Positions 8,887 through 18,155 of a stretch of 64,000 bases of DNA are shown in pieces (the first letter of the stretch is position 1; each line of letters opens with the position of its first letter). The DNA is taken from contig NZ_JAUPEC010000006.1 in NCBI RefSeq assembly GCF_030551755.1, positions 124,001 through 188,000 on the forward strand. The letters are read 5' to 3'. The position numbers were made by a program, and so were the translations under genes. The notes under the pieces were generated by a model. That model saw only the letters and a program-made list of their open reading frames with translations. It was not told the DNA's origin and did no database searches. Source of the stretch: Pseudocolwellia sp. AS88. Lineage in GTDB: Bacteria; Pseudomonadota; Gammaproteobacteria; Enterobacterales; Alteromonadaceae.

Positions 8887-9609
8887 GTGAGTAACATTGA
8901 AAAAAAAGATGAACGATTAATTATTCTAGATACTGAAACAACGGGTATTAACCCAAGAGAAGGGCATCGTATCGTTGAAATTGGTTGTGTTGAAATGGTT
9001 AACCGCCAATTAACTGGTCGTAACTACCATGTTTATATCAACCCTCTCATTATAATGGAGCAGGAAGTTATTGATATTCATGGTTTAACTAACGAGTTTT
9101 TACAAGATAAACCTATATTTTCTCAAGTTGCTGATGACTTTATTAAATTTATTGATGGTGCTGAATTAGTTATCCATAACGCTAAGTTCGATGTGGGCTT
9201 TATGGACCATGAATTTTCAATGTTAACAAAAAAAGTACCTATGACGTACGACATGTGTACGGTTATAGATACATTGAAAGTATCTAAAGATGAATTTGGT
9301 TCTCCTAAAACCCTAGATTACTTAGCTAAATTTTATAAAGTGGATAAGTTAGTTGACCGTACTTATCATGGGGCATTAATTGATGCTCAGTTACTTGCAT
9401 TTGTTTATGTAGAAATGACACGTAAGCAAGCAGCTTTTAATTTACTTGCTGGTGATGGTGAAAATGGGAACTCTGATGAAATAAGAAGATTGGATCCCAA
9501 TAGAAGTAAATTAAAGGTTATTGGTGCAACTGCCGATGAACTAATAGCACATCAAGAACGTTTGGCTATTATAAAAGAAAAAGGTAGCTCACCAATATGG
9601 GGAAAATAA
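8887..9609 (+). CDS. dnaQ: DNA polymerase III epsilon subunit (3'-5' proofreading exonuclease)
   Basis: This 240-residue protein is close to the usual length (about 243 in E. coli). Exo I is DTETTG at 15-20 (metal ligands Asp and Glu), Exo II is HNAKFD at 97-102, and Exo III-epsilon has His161 and Asp166 in HGALIDAQLLA. All catalytic residues are present. The segment RKQAAFNLL after the exonuclease domain sits where the beta-clamp-binding motif of epsilon is found. It acts in the polymerase III core with the alpha and theta subunits. The start codon is GTG at 8887. It is unusual that rnhA is not beside it; here the upstream partners are membrane proteins. Confidence 0.93.
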   Translation: MSNIEKKDERLIILDTETTGINPREGHRIVEIGCVEMVNRQLTGRNYHVYINPLIIMEQEVIDIHGLTNEFLQDKPIFSQVADDFIKFIDGAELVIHNAKFDVGFMDHEFSMLTKKVPMTYDMCTVIDTLKVSKDEFGSPKTLDYLAKFYKVDKLVDRTYHGALIDAQLLAFVYVEMTRKQAAFNLLAGDGENGNSDEIRRLDPNRSKLKVIGATADELIAHQERLAIIKEKGSSPIWGK

Positions 9610-9611
9610 AA

Positions 9612-10952
9612 ATGAGGAAAAATAATAAGATGTTAAATATCCTATTTCATATAAGTACGGTATTTCTTATTTTACCTTTATTTGTTTTTGCCGATAGTAA
9701 TGTACCTCAAGTTAAATATTACGATTCAGACAATGTTACTAACCAAATCCCTTATTTTGATAATCGCTTTCGCATAGATTCTAATATCGAAGAAGTAAAA
9801 CTTATTTTTTATCGTCAACGCGGCTCCCAACCCATTATTTTAGTAAAACCTGATGGCACTAAACTCAAAATAAATAGTCTGCCTGGTGACAATAGCGTTG
9901 AATGGTTTGATGATCGTACTTACGACATGATTAAAATAAAAAATCCAATGGCAGGACCTTGGCAAGCGATTGGGCAAATACTTCCAGGCAGTCAAATTCT
10001 TGTAGTAACAGATGTAATGATTGAGGTTGAACCTCTACCTAAAATATTACTTGCAGGTGAAACACTAAAAATTACAGGTAAACTAGTTAATGGTGAAAAA
10101 GGATTAACCGATCCATTATTTAGAGCGGTAGTAAATTTAGATATTGATTTTTTTAGCTCTAATAATAAGTTGTACGATAATTTTGGTGCAGCGCCTGTTA
10201 AATTAGGCTCATTTCTCGATGATGGCTATGATTACGATGAGAAAGCAGGGGACGGGGTATACACCGGAGAGTTTGTTCTAAACTTTGCTCCTGGTGAATG
10301 GTTACCTATTTATTATGTGAAAATGCCTATGATGAGTAGGGAGTTAAGACAAAAGCCTGTTGTTATTCAGCAATCTCCGGTAAGTATCACTGTTAAAGCA
10401 AGTGATGAAGAAGGGGTAAATCATATTGTTAAATTCCATATTGATCCTACTTATGTTGATCCTCAAAGTATTATATTGCAGGGGAAAATTGAGTATCCAG
10501 ATAAACAAGAATTTGAATTTTCTTTGCTTGAAGAAGATAAAGACTTAAGAATAAAGGAATTTGAATACACTGAAGCAGGAATACATCGTATTAATGCAGA
10601 TGTATTTGGCAAAACCATAACCGGTCGAGAATTTGTTTTAACTTTACCTCAATTTAATTTTAATGCTGAAAATAAAAATGGACTGTTAATATCTTCAATT
10701 GATGAAGAAGGTAATGAAATTTTAATACCTAGAAAAACCGCAGCGGAAATTTTAGCAGAAAAAGAAGCTTTAGCTGCCGAAACTTTAGCAATTGAACAAG
10801 CCAAAATGAAAGCTGAGGAAGAAGAAAAACAAAAACAAATGTATATAACCATAGGAATTATTAACGCAGTTATCATTATTTTAGGTATTTGCATTTTTGT
10901 TTTTATCGCAATACGTAAGAAGAAAGCAGCAAAAACTGAACTATCCTTATAA
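9612..10952 (+). CDS. TIGR03503-family membrane-anchored periplasmic protein
   Basis: This protein of about 446 residues has an N-terminal signal (ending LPLFVFADS) and one C-terminal transmembrane helix (IGIINAVIIILGICIFVFI) followed by RKKKAAK, so the bulk is periplasmic. The motif FDNRFRIDSNIEEVKLIFYRQ and the segment WFDDRTYDMIKIKNPMAGPW match the TIGR03503 family of marine gammaproteobacteria, whose role is unknown. A Glu/Lys/Ala-rich coiled stretch precedes the helix (about residues 370-405). I prefer the ATG at 9612, because GGGGA at 9599-9603 gives an 8-nt spacing. An ATG at 9597 would overlap dnaQ and has no clear ribosome site. Confidence 0.75.
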   Translation: MRKNNKMLNILFHISTVFLILPLFVFADSNVPQVKYYDSDNVTNQIPYFDNRFRIDSNIEEVKLIFYRQRGSQPIILVKPDGTKLKINSLPGDNSVEWFDDRTYDMIKIKNPMAGPWQAIGQILPGSQILVVTDVMIEVEPLPKILLAGETLKITGKLVNGEKGLTDPLFRAVVNLDIDFFSSNNKLYDNFGAAPVKLGSFLDDGYDYDEKAGDGVYTGEFVLNFAPGEWLPIYYVKMPMMSRELRQKPVVIQQSPVSITVKASDEEGVNHIVKFHIDPTYVDPQSIILQGKIEYPDKQEFEFSLLEEDKDLRIKEFEYTEAGIHRINADVFGKTITGREFVLTLPQFNFNAENKNGLLISSIDEEGNEILIPRKTAAEILAEKEALAAETLAIEQAKMKAEEEEKQKQMYITIGIINAVIIILGICIFVFIAIRKKKAAKTELSL

Positions 10953-11094
10953 AATATGGCGAGTTTTCCAACGTATTGGTTATCAAATATCCATACAGTA
11001 AATTATATTAAAAAAGTGGTTGACTGACAGTCTTCATAACCGTATTATCTCCGCCGCATTCAACGACATGTTGTTGAAAGCGCGATTGATGTGT

Positions 11095-11171
11095 GGAGTG
11101 GTAGTTCAGTTGGTTAGAATACCGGCCTGTCACGCCGGGGGTCGCGGGTTCGAGTCCCGTCCACTCCGCCA
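11095..11171 (+). tRNA. tRNA-Asp (GTC), copy 1
   Basis: This is a 77-nt cloverleaf with acceptor GGAGTGG/CCACTCC and discriminator G, and CCA is encoded. The anticodon loop CTGTCAC gives anticodon GTC, and the T-loop is GGTTCGAGTCC. It is the first of three identical copies. Confidence 0.97.
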
Positions 11172-11220
11172 ATTAATCTAAGGTTAAGAATCCTGAAAAA
11201 AATCTGAAAAGCGATATAGC

Positions 11221-11297
11221 GGAGTGGTAGTTCAGTTGGTTAGAATACCGGCCTGTCACGCCGGGGGTCGCGGGTTCGAGTCCCGTCCACTCCGCCA
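11221..11297 (+). tRNA. tRNA-Asp (GTC), copy 2
   Basis: Identical in sequence to the copy at 11095, with the same GTC anticodon and encoded CCA. The spacer from copy 1 is 49 nt. The bases just before the 5' end (TAGC) match those before copy 3. Confidence 0.97.
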
Positions 11298-11344
11298 ATT
11301 TTATTTGTATTTTTCTCATTGTTTTATAGCTATTTAAAAATAGC

Positions 11345-11421
11345 GGAGTGGTAGTTCAGTTGGTTAGAATACCGGCCTGTCACGCCGGGGGTCGCGGGTT
11401 CGAGTCCCGTCCACTCCGCCA
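11345..11421 (+). tRNA. tRNA-Asp (GTC), copy 3
   Basis: Third identical 77-nt copy, 47 nt after copy 2, with encoded CCA. The three are very probably made as one precursor that is then cut. Confidence 0.97.
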
Positions 11422-11468
11422 ATTTTTAAAGTAGTTTTTGTCATTATCCTGTTAATGACAATGTAAGA

Positions 11469-11493
11469 ATTTACATATACCCCATATGTAAAT
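11469..11493. repeat. Perfect 10-bp inverted repeat downstream of the tRNA-Asp array
   Basis: ATTTACATAT (11469-11478) and ATATGTAAAT (11484-11493) are exact inverted arms around ACCCC. It lies 48 nt after the last tRNA. It could end the tRNA transcript, though no T-run follows, or serve as an operator for the acyl-CoA dehydrogenase gene about 360 bp further on. The rest of the gap 11494-11852 is AT-rich, with no gene visible. Confidence 0.5.
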
Positions 11494-11852
11494 TATAAAA
11501 TCCTCATAAATTCATATATAAATCTCACTAATATAAATTCTTTATTTATTTTTCTATTTATTCCTTTTAAATTTATTTTCTAAAACCATGTGATTTTAAA
11601 ATGCTTAATTTTTGCTTTAAATAATATACCGAACTGCGCTTGCTTATTCATTGTCTTAACATTCTTAAATTCGTTATTTTCCCTTTTTTATACCTACAAA
11701 CTTTTGTTGGATAAAATTAATTAACCCTAATTTTCTTTAAATTAAGGTTATTTTTTTAATTAAAAATAAGAGGTACGACCAGTTGACATGTTCTTAAAGT
11801 TATTGTCTACTTACAGGCAATAGTTTTATTCAAATTTTTAGGAGCATGTCTG

Positions 11853-13673
11853 ATGCTAAGTTATAAAGCGCCAATAAAAGATATAAAGTTTTTGCTAGAA
11901 GATGTTTTTGATTACTACGGGCATTACGGAAAAATACCTGAGTATGAAGAAGCAACTCCAGATTTGGTTGATGCCATTATGGAAGAGTGTGCAAAATTTT
12001 GTGAGGGCGAATTATTACCATTAAATCAAAGTGGTGATAAAGAAGGTTGTACATTTAACGAAGGTAAAGTTACAACTCCTAAAGGTTTTAAAGAAGCTTA
12101 TCAACAATATGTTGATGGCGGATGGCAGTCTTTATCTCATCCAGAAGGTTACGGTGGTCAAGGCTTACCATCTTCTTTAGGTATGGTTAAATCAGAAATG
12201 ATGGGAACAGCTAATTGGTCGTTTGCTATGTATCCAGGTTTAAGCCATGGTGCAATGAACACGATTCATGAGCACGGTACAGACGAACAGAAAGAGCTTT
12301 ACCTTACCAAGCTTACCGAAGGCGTTTGGACTGGCACCATGTGCTTAACAGAGCCTCAATGTGGTACAGATTTAGGGCAAGTAAAAACTAAAGCCGAACC
12401 TAATGATGATGGTTCTTATAACATCTCAGGTACTAAAATATTTATTTCTGCGGGTGAGCACGACTTAACTGACAATATTATTCATATTGTATTAGCACGT
12501 TTACCTAACGCACCAGCTGGCACTCGAGGTATTTCATTATTTATTGTACCTAAAATGCAGACTGATGAAGCTGGAAATGTAGGCGAACACAATAATGTAA
12601 CTTGTGGCTCTATAGAAGACAAAATGGGGATCAAAGCTTCTTCAACAGCGGTTTTGAACTTTGATGAAGCGAAAGGTTATTTAATTGGACCTGAAAATAA
12701 AGGTCTTGAATGTATGTTCACCTTTATGAATACAGCTCGTGTGGGTACAGCACTGCAAGGTATTTGTGCTGCTGAGTTAGCTTACCAAAATTCACTTTTA
12801 TATGCGAAAGAACGCCTTTCAATGCGTTCGTTAACAGGTAAGAAATTCCCTGACAAAGTAGCTGATCCTATTATTGTGCATCCAGATGTTCGTAAAATGC
12901 TGATGACACAAAAAGCTATTTCTGAAGGTGGTCGTGCAATGATTTATTATGCGGCTAAAATTGTTGATCAGATTGATGTGGCTAAAACCGATGAAGAGAA
13001 GCAAATTGCTGATACTAAACTTGGTTTTATTACACCTATCTTAAAGGCATTTTTAACTGAATTAGGTTTAGAAAGTGCTAACCATGGTCTGCAAATTTTT
13101 GGTGGTCATGGTTATATTAAAGAATGGGGTATGGAGCAAATTGTTCGTGATACTCGTATTGCAACACTTTACGAAGGCACTACAGGTATACAAGCTTTAG
13201 ATCTGCTAGGTCGTAAAATATTATTGTCTCGAGGTCGTTCGTTAAAAGACTTCAGCTATGAGGTTTTATCTTTCTGTAAAGATAAAAGTATGATCTCAAG
13301 TAATCCACACAAACGCCAAATGAATAAGTTTATCTGGCCATTAAGTAAAGCTATTGCTAATTGGCAACAGTATTCATTTAGGTTAGCTCTGAAAGCTAAG
13401 AACAACAGAGATTTTGTTGGCTCTGCTTCAGTAGATTACCTAATGTACTCGGGTTATATTGTTATGGCTTACATGTGGGCACAAATGGCACAATCAGCTT
13501 ACGAAAAATTAGCGGGTGATGTTGAAAACCGTGATTTCTACCGAGCTAAAATTAAAACTGCAGAGTTTTACTTTGAAAAAATGTTACCAAGAACTAAATC
13601 ACTTGCCGCTACCATGATGGCAGATCCTAAAACATTGATGCAGCTTGACGAAGAGTTATTCTCTTTCCTTTAA
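11853..13673 (+). CDS. Acyl-CoA dehydrogenase, long DmdC/FadE-like form
   Basis: This 606-residue FAD enzyme carries the extra C-terminal domain found in the 580-610-residue bacterial class. It should oxidise an acyl-CoA thioester at the alpha-beta bond in fatty-acid or related acid breakdown. Visible parts are the N-terminal segment MLSYKAPIKDIKFLL, the FAD/substrate loop MCLTEPQCGTDLGQ, GTKIFISAGEH, the catalytic-base segment YEGTTGIQALDLLGRK and GGHGYIKEWGMEQIVRD. The same family includes 3-methylmercaptopropionyl-CoA dehydrogenase (DmdC) of DMSP degradation, but the substrate cannot be set from sequence alone. The ribosome site AGGAG lies shortly upstream of 11853. It is a single-gene transcript with a hairpin terminator just downstream. 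Confidence 0.88.
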   Translation: MLSYKAPIKDIKFLLEDVFDYYGHYGKIPEYEEATPDLVDAIMEECAKFCEGELLPLNQSGDKEGCTFNEGKVTTPKGFKEAYQQYVDGGWQSLSHPEGYGGQGLPSSLGMVKSEMMGTANWSFAMYPGLSHGAMNTIHEHGTDEQKELYLTKLTEGVWTGTMCLTEPQCGTDLGQVKTKAEPNDDGSYNISGTKIFISAGEHDLTDNIIHIVLARLPNAPAGTRGISLFIVPKMQTDEAGNVGEHNNVTCGSIEDKMGIKASSTAVLNFDEAKGYLIGPENKGLECMFTFMNTARVGTALQGICAAELAYQNSLLYAKERLSMRSLTGKKFPDKVADPIIVHPDVRKMLMTQKAISEGGRAMIYYAAKIVDQIDVAKTDEEKQIADTKLGFITPILKAFLTELGLESANHGLQIFGGHGYIKEWGMEQIVRDTRIATLYEGTTGIQALDLLGRKILLSRGRSLKDFSYEVLSFCKDKSMISSNPHKRQMNKFIWPLSKAIANWQQYSFRLALKAKNNRDFVGSASVDYLMYSGYIVMAYMWAQMAQSAYEKLAGDVENRDFYRAKIKTAEFYFEKMLPRTKSLAATMMADPKTLMQLDEELFSFL

Positions 13674-13691
13674 AACCGTCTCTAAAAATAT

Positions 13692-13726
13692 AGGGCCACA
13701 CCCCCAACCGTGGCTCTGTATTTTCT
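13692..13726 (+). terminator. Rho-independent terminator after the acyl-CoA dehydrogenase gene
   Basis: GGGCCAC (13693-13699) pairs with GTGGCTC (13710-13716), with one G-T pair, around a C-rich loop, and the hairpin is followed by a T-rich tract. The rest of the gap 13727-13985 is AT-rich and should hold the galE promoter; no gene is seen. Confidence 0.65.
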
Positions 13727-13985
13727 TATATCTCCCTTTCATTTAATACTTTTATTCTTTTACTGTTCTGGTAAATATCTAACTAAAATCGATAAAATAT
13801 AAATCTTGCTGATACTAACCTTTAAATAACATGTATAATTTAGCGCGTTAGTAAAATCAGCATACATTGAAGTATATCGATTGTTTTTTCATTAATTTTT
13901 TATATTCTTATTACTTAATTATCTGTTTTTAAATATAATTTAAAAGATTAATGAAAAAATTATTAAACTTAAGGGACGTTTTATC

Positions 13986-14999
13986 ATGAAAATATTAGTA
14001 ACAGGTGGCGCCGGATATATAGGTTCACACACTTGTATTGAATTATTAGCAGTTGGCCATGAAGTGGTTATTGTTGATAATTTAAGTAACAGTAGCGAAG
14101 AGTCTATGAGCCGAGTAGAAAAAATTTCGGGCAAGAAAATGACTTTTATTAATGCTGATATTCGTGATGAAGCTGCGCTTGATGCTGCTTTTTCTCAACA
14201 TAAGGTTGATGCCGTTATCCACTTTGCTGGTTTAAAAGCTGTAGGCGAATCAACTGAACAACCATTAAAATATTATGACAACAACGTAAGCGGTTCACGT
14301 GTGCTTATGCAAGTGATGGAAAAGCATAATGTAAATACGTTAGTGTTTAGCTCGTCTGCTACCGTTTATGGTGATCCTGCTACGGTTCCAATTACCGAAG
14401 ACTTCCCATTAAGTACAACCAACCCTTATGGTCAAACGAAACTTGTTGTAGAGCAAATGTGCCGTGAGACAGTTGTTGCTAATAATAAATTATCTGTTGT
14501 TTTACTCCGTTATTTTAATCCTGTAGGCGCACATATTTCGGGAACTATAGGTGAGGATCCAAAAGGTATTCCAAATAACTTGATGCCATTTATTACTCAG
14601 GTAGCCGTAGGGAAACGTGAATTTTTATCTGTGTTTGGTGACGATTACGATACAGTTGATGGTACAGGCGTTCGTGATTATATTCATGTTGTCGATTTAG
14701 CGAAAGGCCATGTACAAGCGATTGAAAAACTACATGGTCAAGCAGGTTGTCATACATTCAATTTAGGCACGGGCCAGGGTTATTCTGTTTTAGAAATGGT
14801 TGCTGCATTTTCTAAAGCATGTAATAAAGAAGTACCTTATAAGATTATTGAACGTAGAGCTGGTGATATTGGGCAATGCTATGCAGATCCTGCTTATGCT
14901 CAATCAGTTTTAGATTGGCAAGCTGAAAAAACATTAGATGATATGGTAAACGACTCGTGGCGCTGGCAATCAAATAACCCTGACGGTTATAACAGCTAG
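13986..14999 (+). CDS. galE: UDP-glucose 4-epimerase
   Basis: This 337-residue protein is a short-chain dehydrogenase/reductase of the usual GalE length (338 in E. coli). It interconverts UDP-glucose and UDP-galactose with bound NAD. The nucleotide-binding motif GGAGYIGSH lies at residues 7-15. The catalytic segment is SSSATVYGD, with the Tyr-x-x-x-Lys pair in NPYGQTK near residue 150. The C-terminus has the GTGQGYSVLEMV and YADPAYAQ segments of this family. It stands alone, with no gal operon partners, which suggests a role in surface sugar precursors rather than galactose use. Confidence 0.95.
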   Translation: MKILVTGGAGYIGSHTCIELLAVGHEVVIVDNLSNSSEESMSRVEKISGKKMTFINADIRDEAALDAAFSQHKVDAVIHFAGLKAVGESTEQPLKYYDNNVSGSRVLMQVMEKHNVNTLVFSSSATVYGDPATVPITEDFPLSTTNPYGQTKLVVEQMCRETVVANNKLSVVLLRYFNPVGAHISGTIGEDPKGIPNNLMPFITQVAVGKREFLSVFGDDYDTVDGTGVRDYIHVVDLAKGHVQAIEKLHGQAGCHTFNLGTGQGYSVLEMVAAFSKACNKEVPYKIIERRAGDIGQCYADPAYAQSVLDWQAEKTLDDMVNDSWRWQSNNPDGYNS

Positions 15000-15044
15000 G
15001 CATTATTTATCTTTAACGATAAGTTATTCAAAGGTCACCGATAA

Positions 15045-15076
15045 AGCCAATTATTGAAAAGTAATTGGCTCTTTTA
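15045..15076 (+). terminator. Rho-independent terminator after galE
   Basis: AGCCAATTA (15045-15053) and TAATTGGCT (15062-15070) form a 9-bp stem with an 8-nt loop, followed by CTTTTA. It closes the galE transcript. Confidence 0.8.
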
Positions 15077-15226
15077 TATCCTCGTCTTTATAAATAATTT
15101 CGCAGACAGTTAATTCAAGTTATAGTGATGATTAAGTCTTTCTTTAAATATCGCTAATTATCACTAATATTTAATAAATACTGAGTAAAATAAATTAATC
15201 CAATTACGGGTTACATAGGAAGTAAA

Positions 15227-15577
15227 ATGCCAGAAGAAACTATATTTTCTAAAATTATTCGCCAAGAAATTCCAACGACACTTCTATACCAAGATGATCT
15301 TGTAAGTGCTTTTAGAGATATTTCCCCACAAGCTAAAACTCATATTCTTATTATTCCTAATAAACTGATCCCTACGGTAAATGATGTAACACAAGACGAT
15401 GAGTTAGCTTTAGGGCGACTATTTACTGTTGCGCGTAAATTGGCAAAAGAAGAAGGCATAGATGAAAATGGCTATCGTTTAATTATGAATTGTAATAAGC
15501 ATGGCGGCCAAGAGGTTTACCATATTCACATGCACTTAGTTGGCGGAGAGCCATTAGGTAAAATGTTGTCTATCTAA
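15227..15577 (+). CDS. hinT: HIT-family purine nucleoside phosphoramidase
   Basis: This 116-residue protein is of HinT length. It hydrolyses adenosine 5'-phosphoramidates in the cytoplasm. The histidine triad HIHMH lies at 99-103 after GGQEVY, and the opening [12 protein letters not shown] is typical of the family. It has its own promoter region; an AGGAAG ribosome site precedes the ATG. Confidence 0.93.
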   Translation: MPEETIFSKIIRQEIPTTLLYQDDLVSAFRDISPQAKTHILIIPNKLIPTVNDVTQDDELALGRLFTVARKLAKEEGIDENGYRLIMNCNKHGGQEVYHIHMHLVGGEPLGKMLSI

Positions 15578-15737
15578 ATTTGTAAGTTTTAGATTCATTA
15601 AAATCTCTAATTAAGGTTAAAACTTATCCTTTTCTTATAGCATTTTATTATGAGATACATAATAAAATGCTGAATTATCTTTATCTTATCTCGTTATTTT
15701 CTGTACATTCCGTTAGAAATTGTTAATATTCACGCCA

Positions 15738-15896
15738 AACCAAGGGGTGCCAATACAAGTTAACTGATTGTTAATGTATTTGCTGAGATGTGTTAAGCAC
15801 AAACCCTAGAACCTGAACTGGATAATGCCAGCGTAGGAATGGGATAGAACACCGCCATTAATTGCGCTGGTTCCATATTATTTATATGAGAACCAA
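15738..15896 (+). promoter_or_regulatory. TPP riboswitch (THI box) with a start-site sequestering hairpin
   Basis: The aptamer is clear: AGGGGTGCC at 15742-15750, GCTGAGATG at 15782-15790, ACCCTAGAACCTGAACTGG from 15803 and ATAATGCCAGCGTAGGAAT ending at 15840. This is the thi-box core that binds thiamine diphosphate. Downstream, GGTTC (15869-15873) and CATAT (15874-15878) pair with ATATG (15884-15888) and GAACC (15890-15894), burying the site just before the ATG at 15897. CGCTGG (15865-15870) is the exact complement of aptamer segment CCAGCG (15828-15833), so it can act as the alternative partner. The layout predicts that translation is off when TPP is bound. The rest of the gap 15578-15737 shows nothing certain. 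Confidence 0.93.
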
Positions 15897-18023
15897 ATGA
15901 CAAACAAAGTATCTACAATCGCTTTAGCGATATCTTCAATTCTCTTAACTGCCCAAGCTGTAGCTGATGACACATCAGTGATGGAAGTGATCACTGTTAA
16001 AGGTGACTTCAGAGAAACCAATATTCAGACAATACCAAGTGCGGTTAGTTTATTATCAGAACAAGATATTAAACGACGTAATGCGCAAAACTTAGAAGAA
16101 ATTATTGCTCTAACACCTAATGTTAACTTTGCAGGTGGTTCACAACGTGCAAGATATTATCAAATACGTGGTATAGGTGAACGTAGCCAGTTCCAGGAAC
16201 CAATTAACCCATCAGTAGGTATTATTATTGATGAGGTGGATTTCACTGGTATTGGTAGTGTTTCATCGATGTTTGATGTTGAACAAACTGAAGTGTTTCG
16301 TGGGCCACAAGGTACACGCTTTGGTGCTAATGCTTTAGCAGGTATTGTAAATATTACTACAAACGCACCATCTGATACCTTTGAAGGCGCTATTAAAGCT
16401 ACTGCGGGTAATTATGGCAGCAAAGGGTTAGGGCTTGTTGTATCTGGGCCTGCGGCTGAAAAAGTTAATTATCGCTTAGTTGCAGAGCAATATAAAAGTG
16501 ATGGTTTTATGGAAAACCTTTATTTAGATCGTGATGATACAAGCAATCGTGACGAATTGAGCCTTAGAGGCAAGCTGGCAATTGAAGCAAGTGATGACTT
16601 AAACATTGATGTAACGGTGATGCATTTCGATTTTGATAACGGTTATGACGCATTTTCATTAGATAATAATCGTAATACTTATTCAGATGAGCCAGGTTTT
16701 GATACACAAAAAACTACAGCACTAGCGACTACTTTTAACTACAGCGGCTTCAATCAAGCAGATGTAAAACTAATAGCAAGTTACGCTGATAGTGAATTGG
16801 CTTATGGATATGATGAAGATTGGGCGTTTGGTCAATACGATTGGCAAACAGGTGCTTGTACTTCAGAAAGTTGTTTAGCTGATGCTTATGGTTACTCGTC
16901 AACAGATTATTACTTCCGTGATAAGAAAACACAAACGTTAGAGTTACGCGCCACCTCAAAAGAAGGTAATGAAATCTTTAATAATTCTACATCATGGGTA
17001 GCGGGTGTTTATTTCAAAAACGACGAGTCTGATTTAACTCGCATTTATACATGGGATCCTAGCTTCTCATCTAACTTTGAAACTACAACAACAGCGGTTT
17101 ATGTTGAACTATCAACCATTTTATCTTCACAGTTAACGCTAACAACAGGTTTACGTTTAGAAGACCGTGATGCTGATTACACTAACAGCACTGATTTTAG
17201 CGCTTCTCCGTCAGATACTATGGTGGGTGGTAAAGTTGTGCTTGCATATCAGCTTGATCCATCATCTATGGTATACGCCTCAGTAAATCGTGGTTATAAA
17301 GCGGGTGGTGTTAATACCGATGGTTCTTTATTAGATGAACAACGTGAATTCGAACCTGAGTATTTATGGAACTACGAACTAGGTTATAAAGCTACATTCC
17401 TTGATGATGCAGCATACTTTAGAGCCGCAGCTTTTTACATGGACAGAGATGATGTTCAAGTAAAAATATCATATCAAAAAGAAGCAACAGCACCTGGTGA
17501 ACAAGGCGAGTTTATTGAGTTTTTAGATAATGCTTCTTCAGGCTCTAACTTAGGACTTGAGCTAGAAGCCGGTTGGAACATCAATGATCATGTTGAAGTG
17601 TATGGCTCTGCAGGTTTACTTGATACAGAGTACAAGTCTTTTGATTACATAACAGAAGCGGGTGCTGTTTCTTTATCAGGAAGAGATCAAGCACATGCGC
17701 CGTCTTATCAAGCTAATTTAGGTCTTAACTATTACATCAATGATGAATGGTTATTTAATGTATCAATTGAAGCTAAAGATGAATTTTTCTTCTCGGATAG
17801 CCATGATGAAAAATCAGAAGCCGTTGAATTATTGAATGCGTCAGTAACCTATAGTGTAGATGATTGGAATATAGTGATTTGGGGACGTAATTTAACCGAT
17901 GAAGATTACCAAACTCGTGGTTTTTACTTTGGTAATGACCCACGCGATGGTTATATTGATAAAGCATATTATCAATTAGGTGAACCTGCAGTGTTTGGTG
18001 CAACATTTAATTATAATTTTTAA
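15897..18023 (+). CDS. TonB-dependent outer-membrane receptor, probable thiamine transporter
   Basis: This 708-residue protein has a signal peptide (about 1-23, ending AQAVA). A plug domain spans about 40-150 (AVSLLSEQDIKRR, then VEVFRGPQGTRFGANALAGIVNI-like core). A 22-strand-type barrel ends in Phe (GATFNYNF). The TonB box is probably near VMEVITVKG. The TPP riboswitch directly upstream and three downstream genes for thiamine binding, inner-membrane uptake and phosphorylation point to thiamine or its phosphate esters as substrate. Receptors of this type under THI boxes have been predicted as thiamine importers in other Alteromonadales. The substrate is inferred from context only. Confidence 0.85.
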   Translation: MTNKVSTIALAISSILLTAQAVADDTSVMEVITVKGDFRETNIQTIPSAVSLLSEQDIKRRNAQNLEEIIALTPNVNFAGGSQRARYYQIRGIGERSQFQEPINPSVGIIIDEVDFTGIGSVSSMFDVEQTEVFRGPQGTRFGANALAGIVNITTNAPSDTFEGAIKATAGNYGSKGLGLVVSGPAAEKVNYRLVAEQYKSDGFMENLYLDRDDTSNRDELSLRGKLAIEASDDLNIDVTVMHFDFDNGYDAFSLDNNRNTYSDEPGFDTQKTTALATTFNYSGFNQADVKLIASYADSELAYGYDEDWAFGQYDWQTGACTSESCLADAYGYSSTDYYFRDKKTQTLELRATSKEGNEIFNNSTSWVAGVYFKNDESDLTRIYTWDPSFSSNFETTTTAVYVELSTILSSQLTLTTGLRLEDRDADYTNSTDFSASPSDTMVGGKVVLAYQLDPSSMVYASVNRGYKAGGVNTDGSLLDEQREFEPEYLWNYELGYKATFLDDAAYFRAAAFYMDRDDVQVKISYQKEATAPGEQGEFIEFLDNASSGSNLGLELEAGWNINDHVEVYGSAGLLDTEYKSFDYITEAGAVSLSGRDQAHAPSYQANLGLNYYINDEWLFNVSIEAKDEFFFSDSHDEKSEAVELLNASVTYSVDDWNIVIWGRNLTDEDYQTRGFYFGNDPRDGYIDKAYYQLGEPAVFGATFNYNF

Positions 18024-18155
18024 TTTATTTAAAAGCCGAGTTATAAACATTTGAGTTTATAACTCCGGTATAAATATTAATGAACTCTTGATAATAATGA
18101 AAACTTAACATTGAAGTTAACTGCATTTTTATCAAGGATTTAATCTAAATATAAG

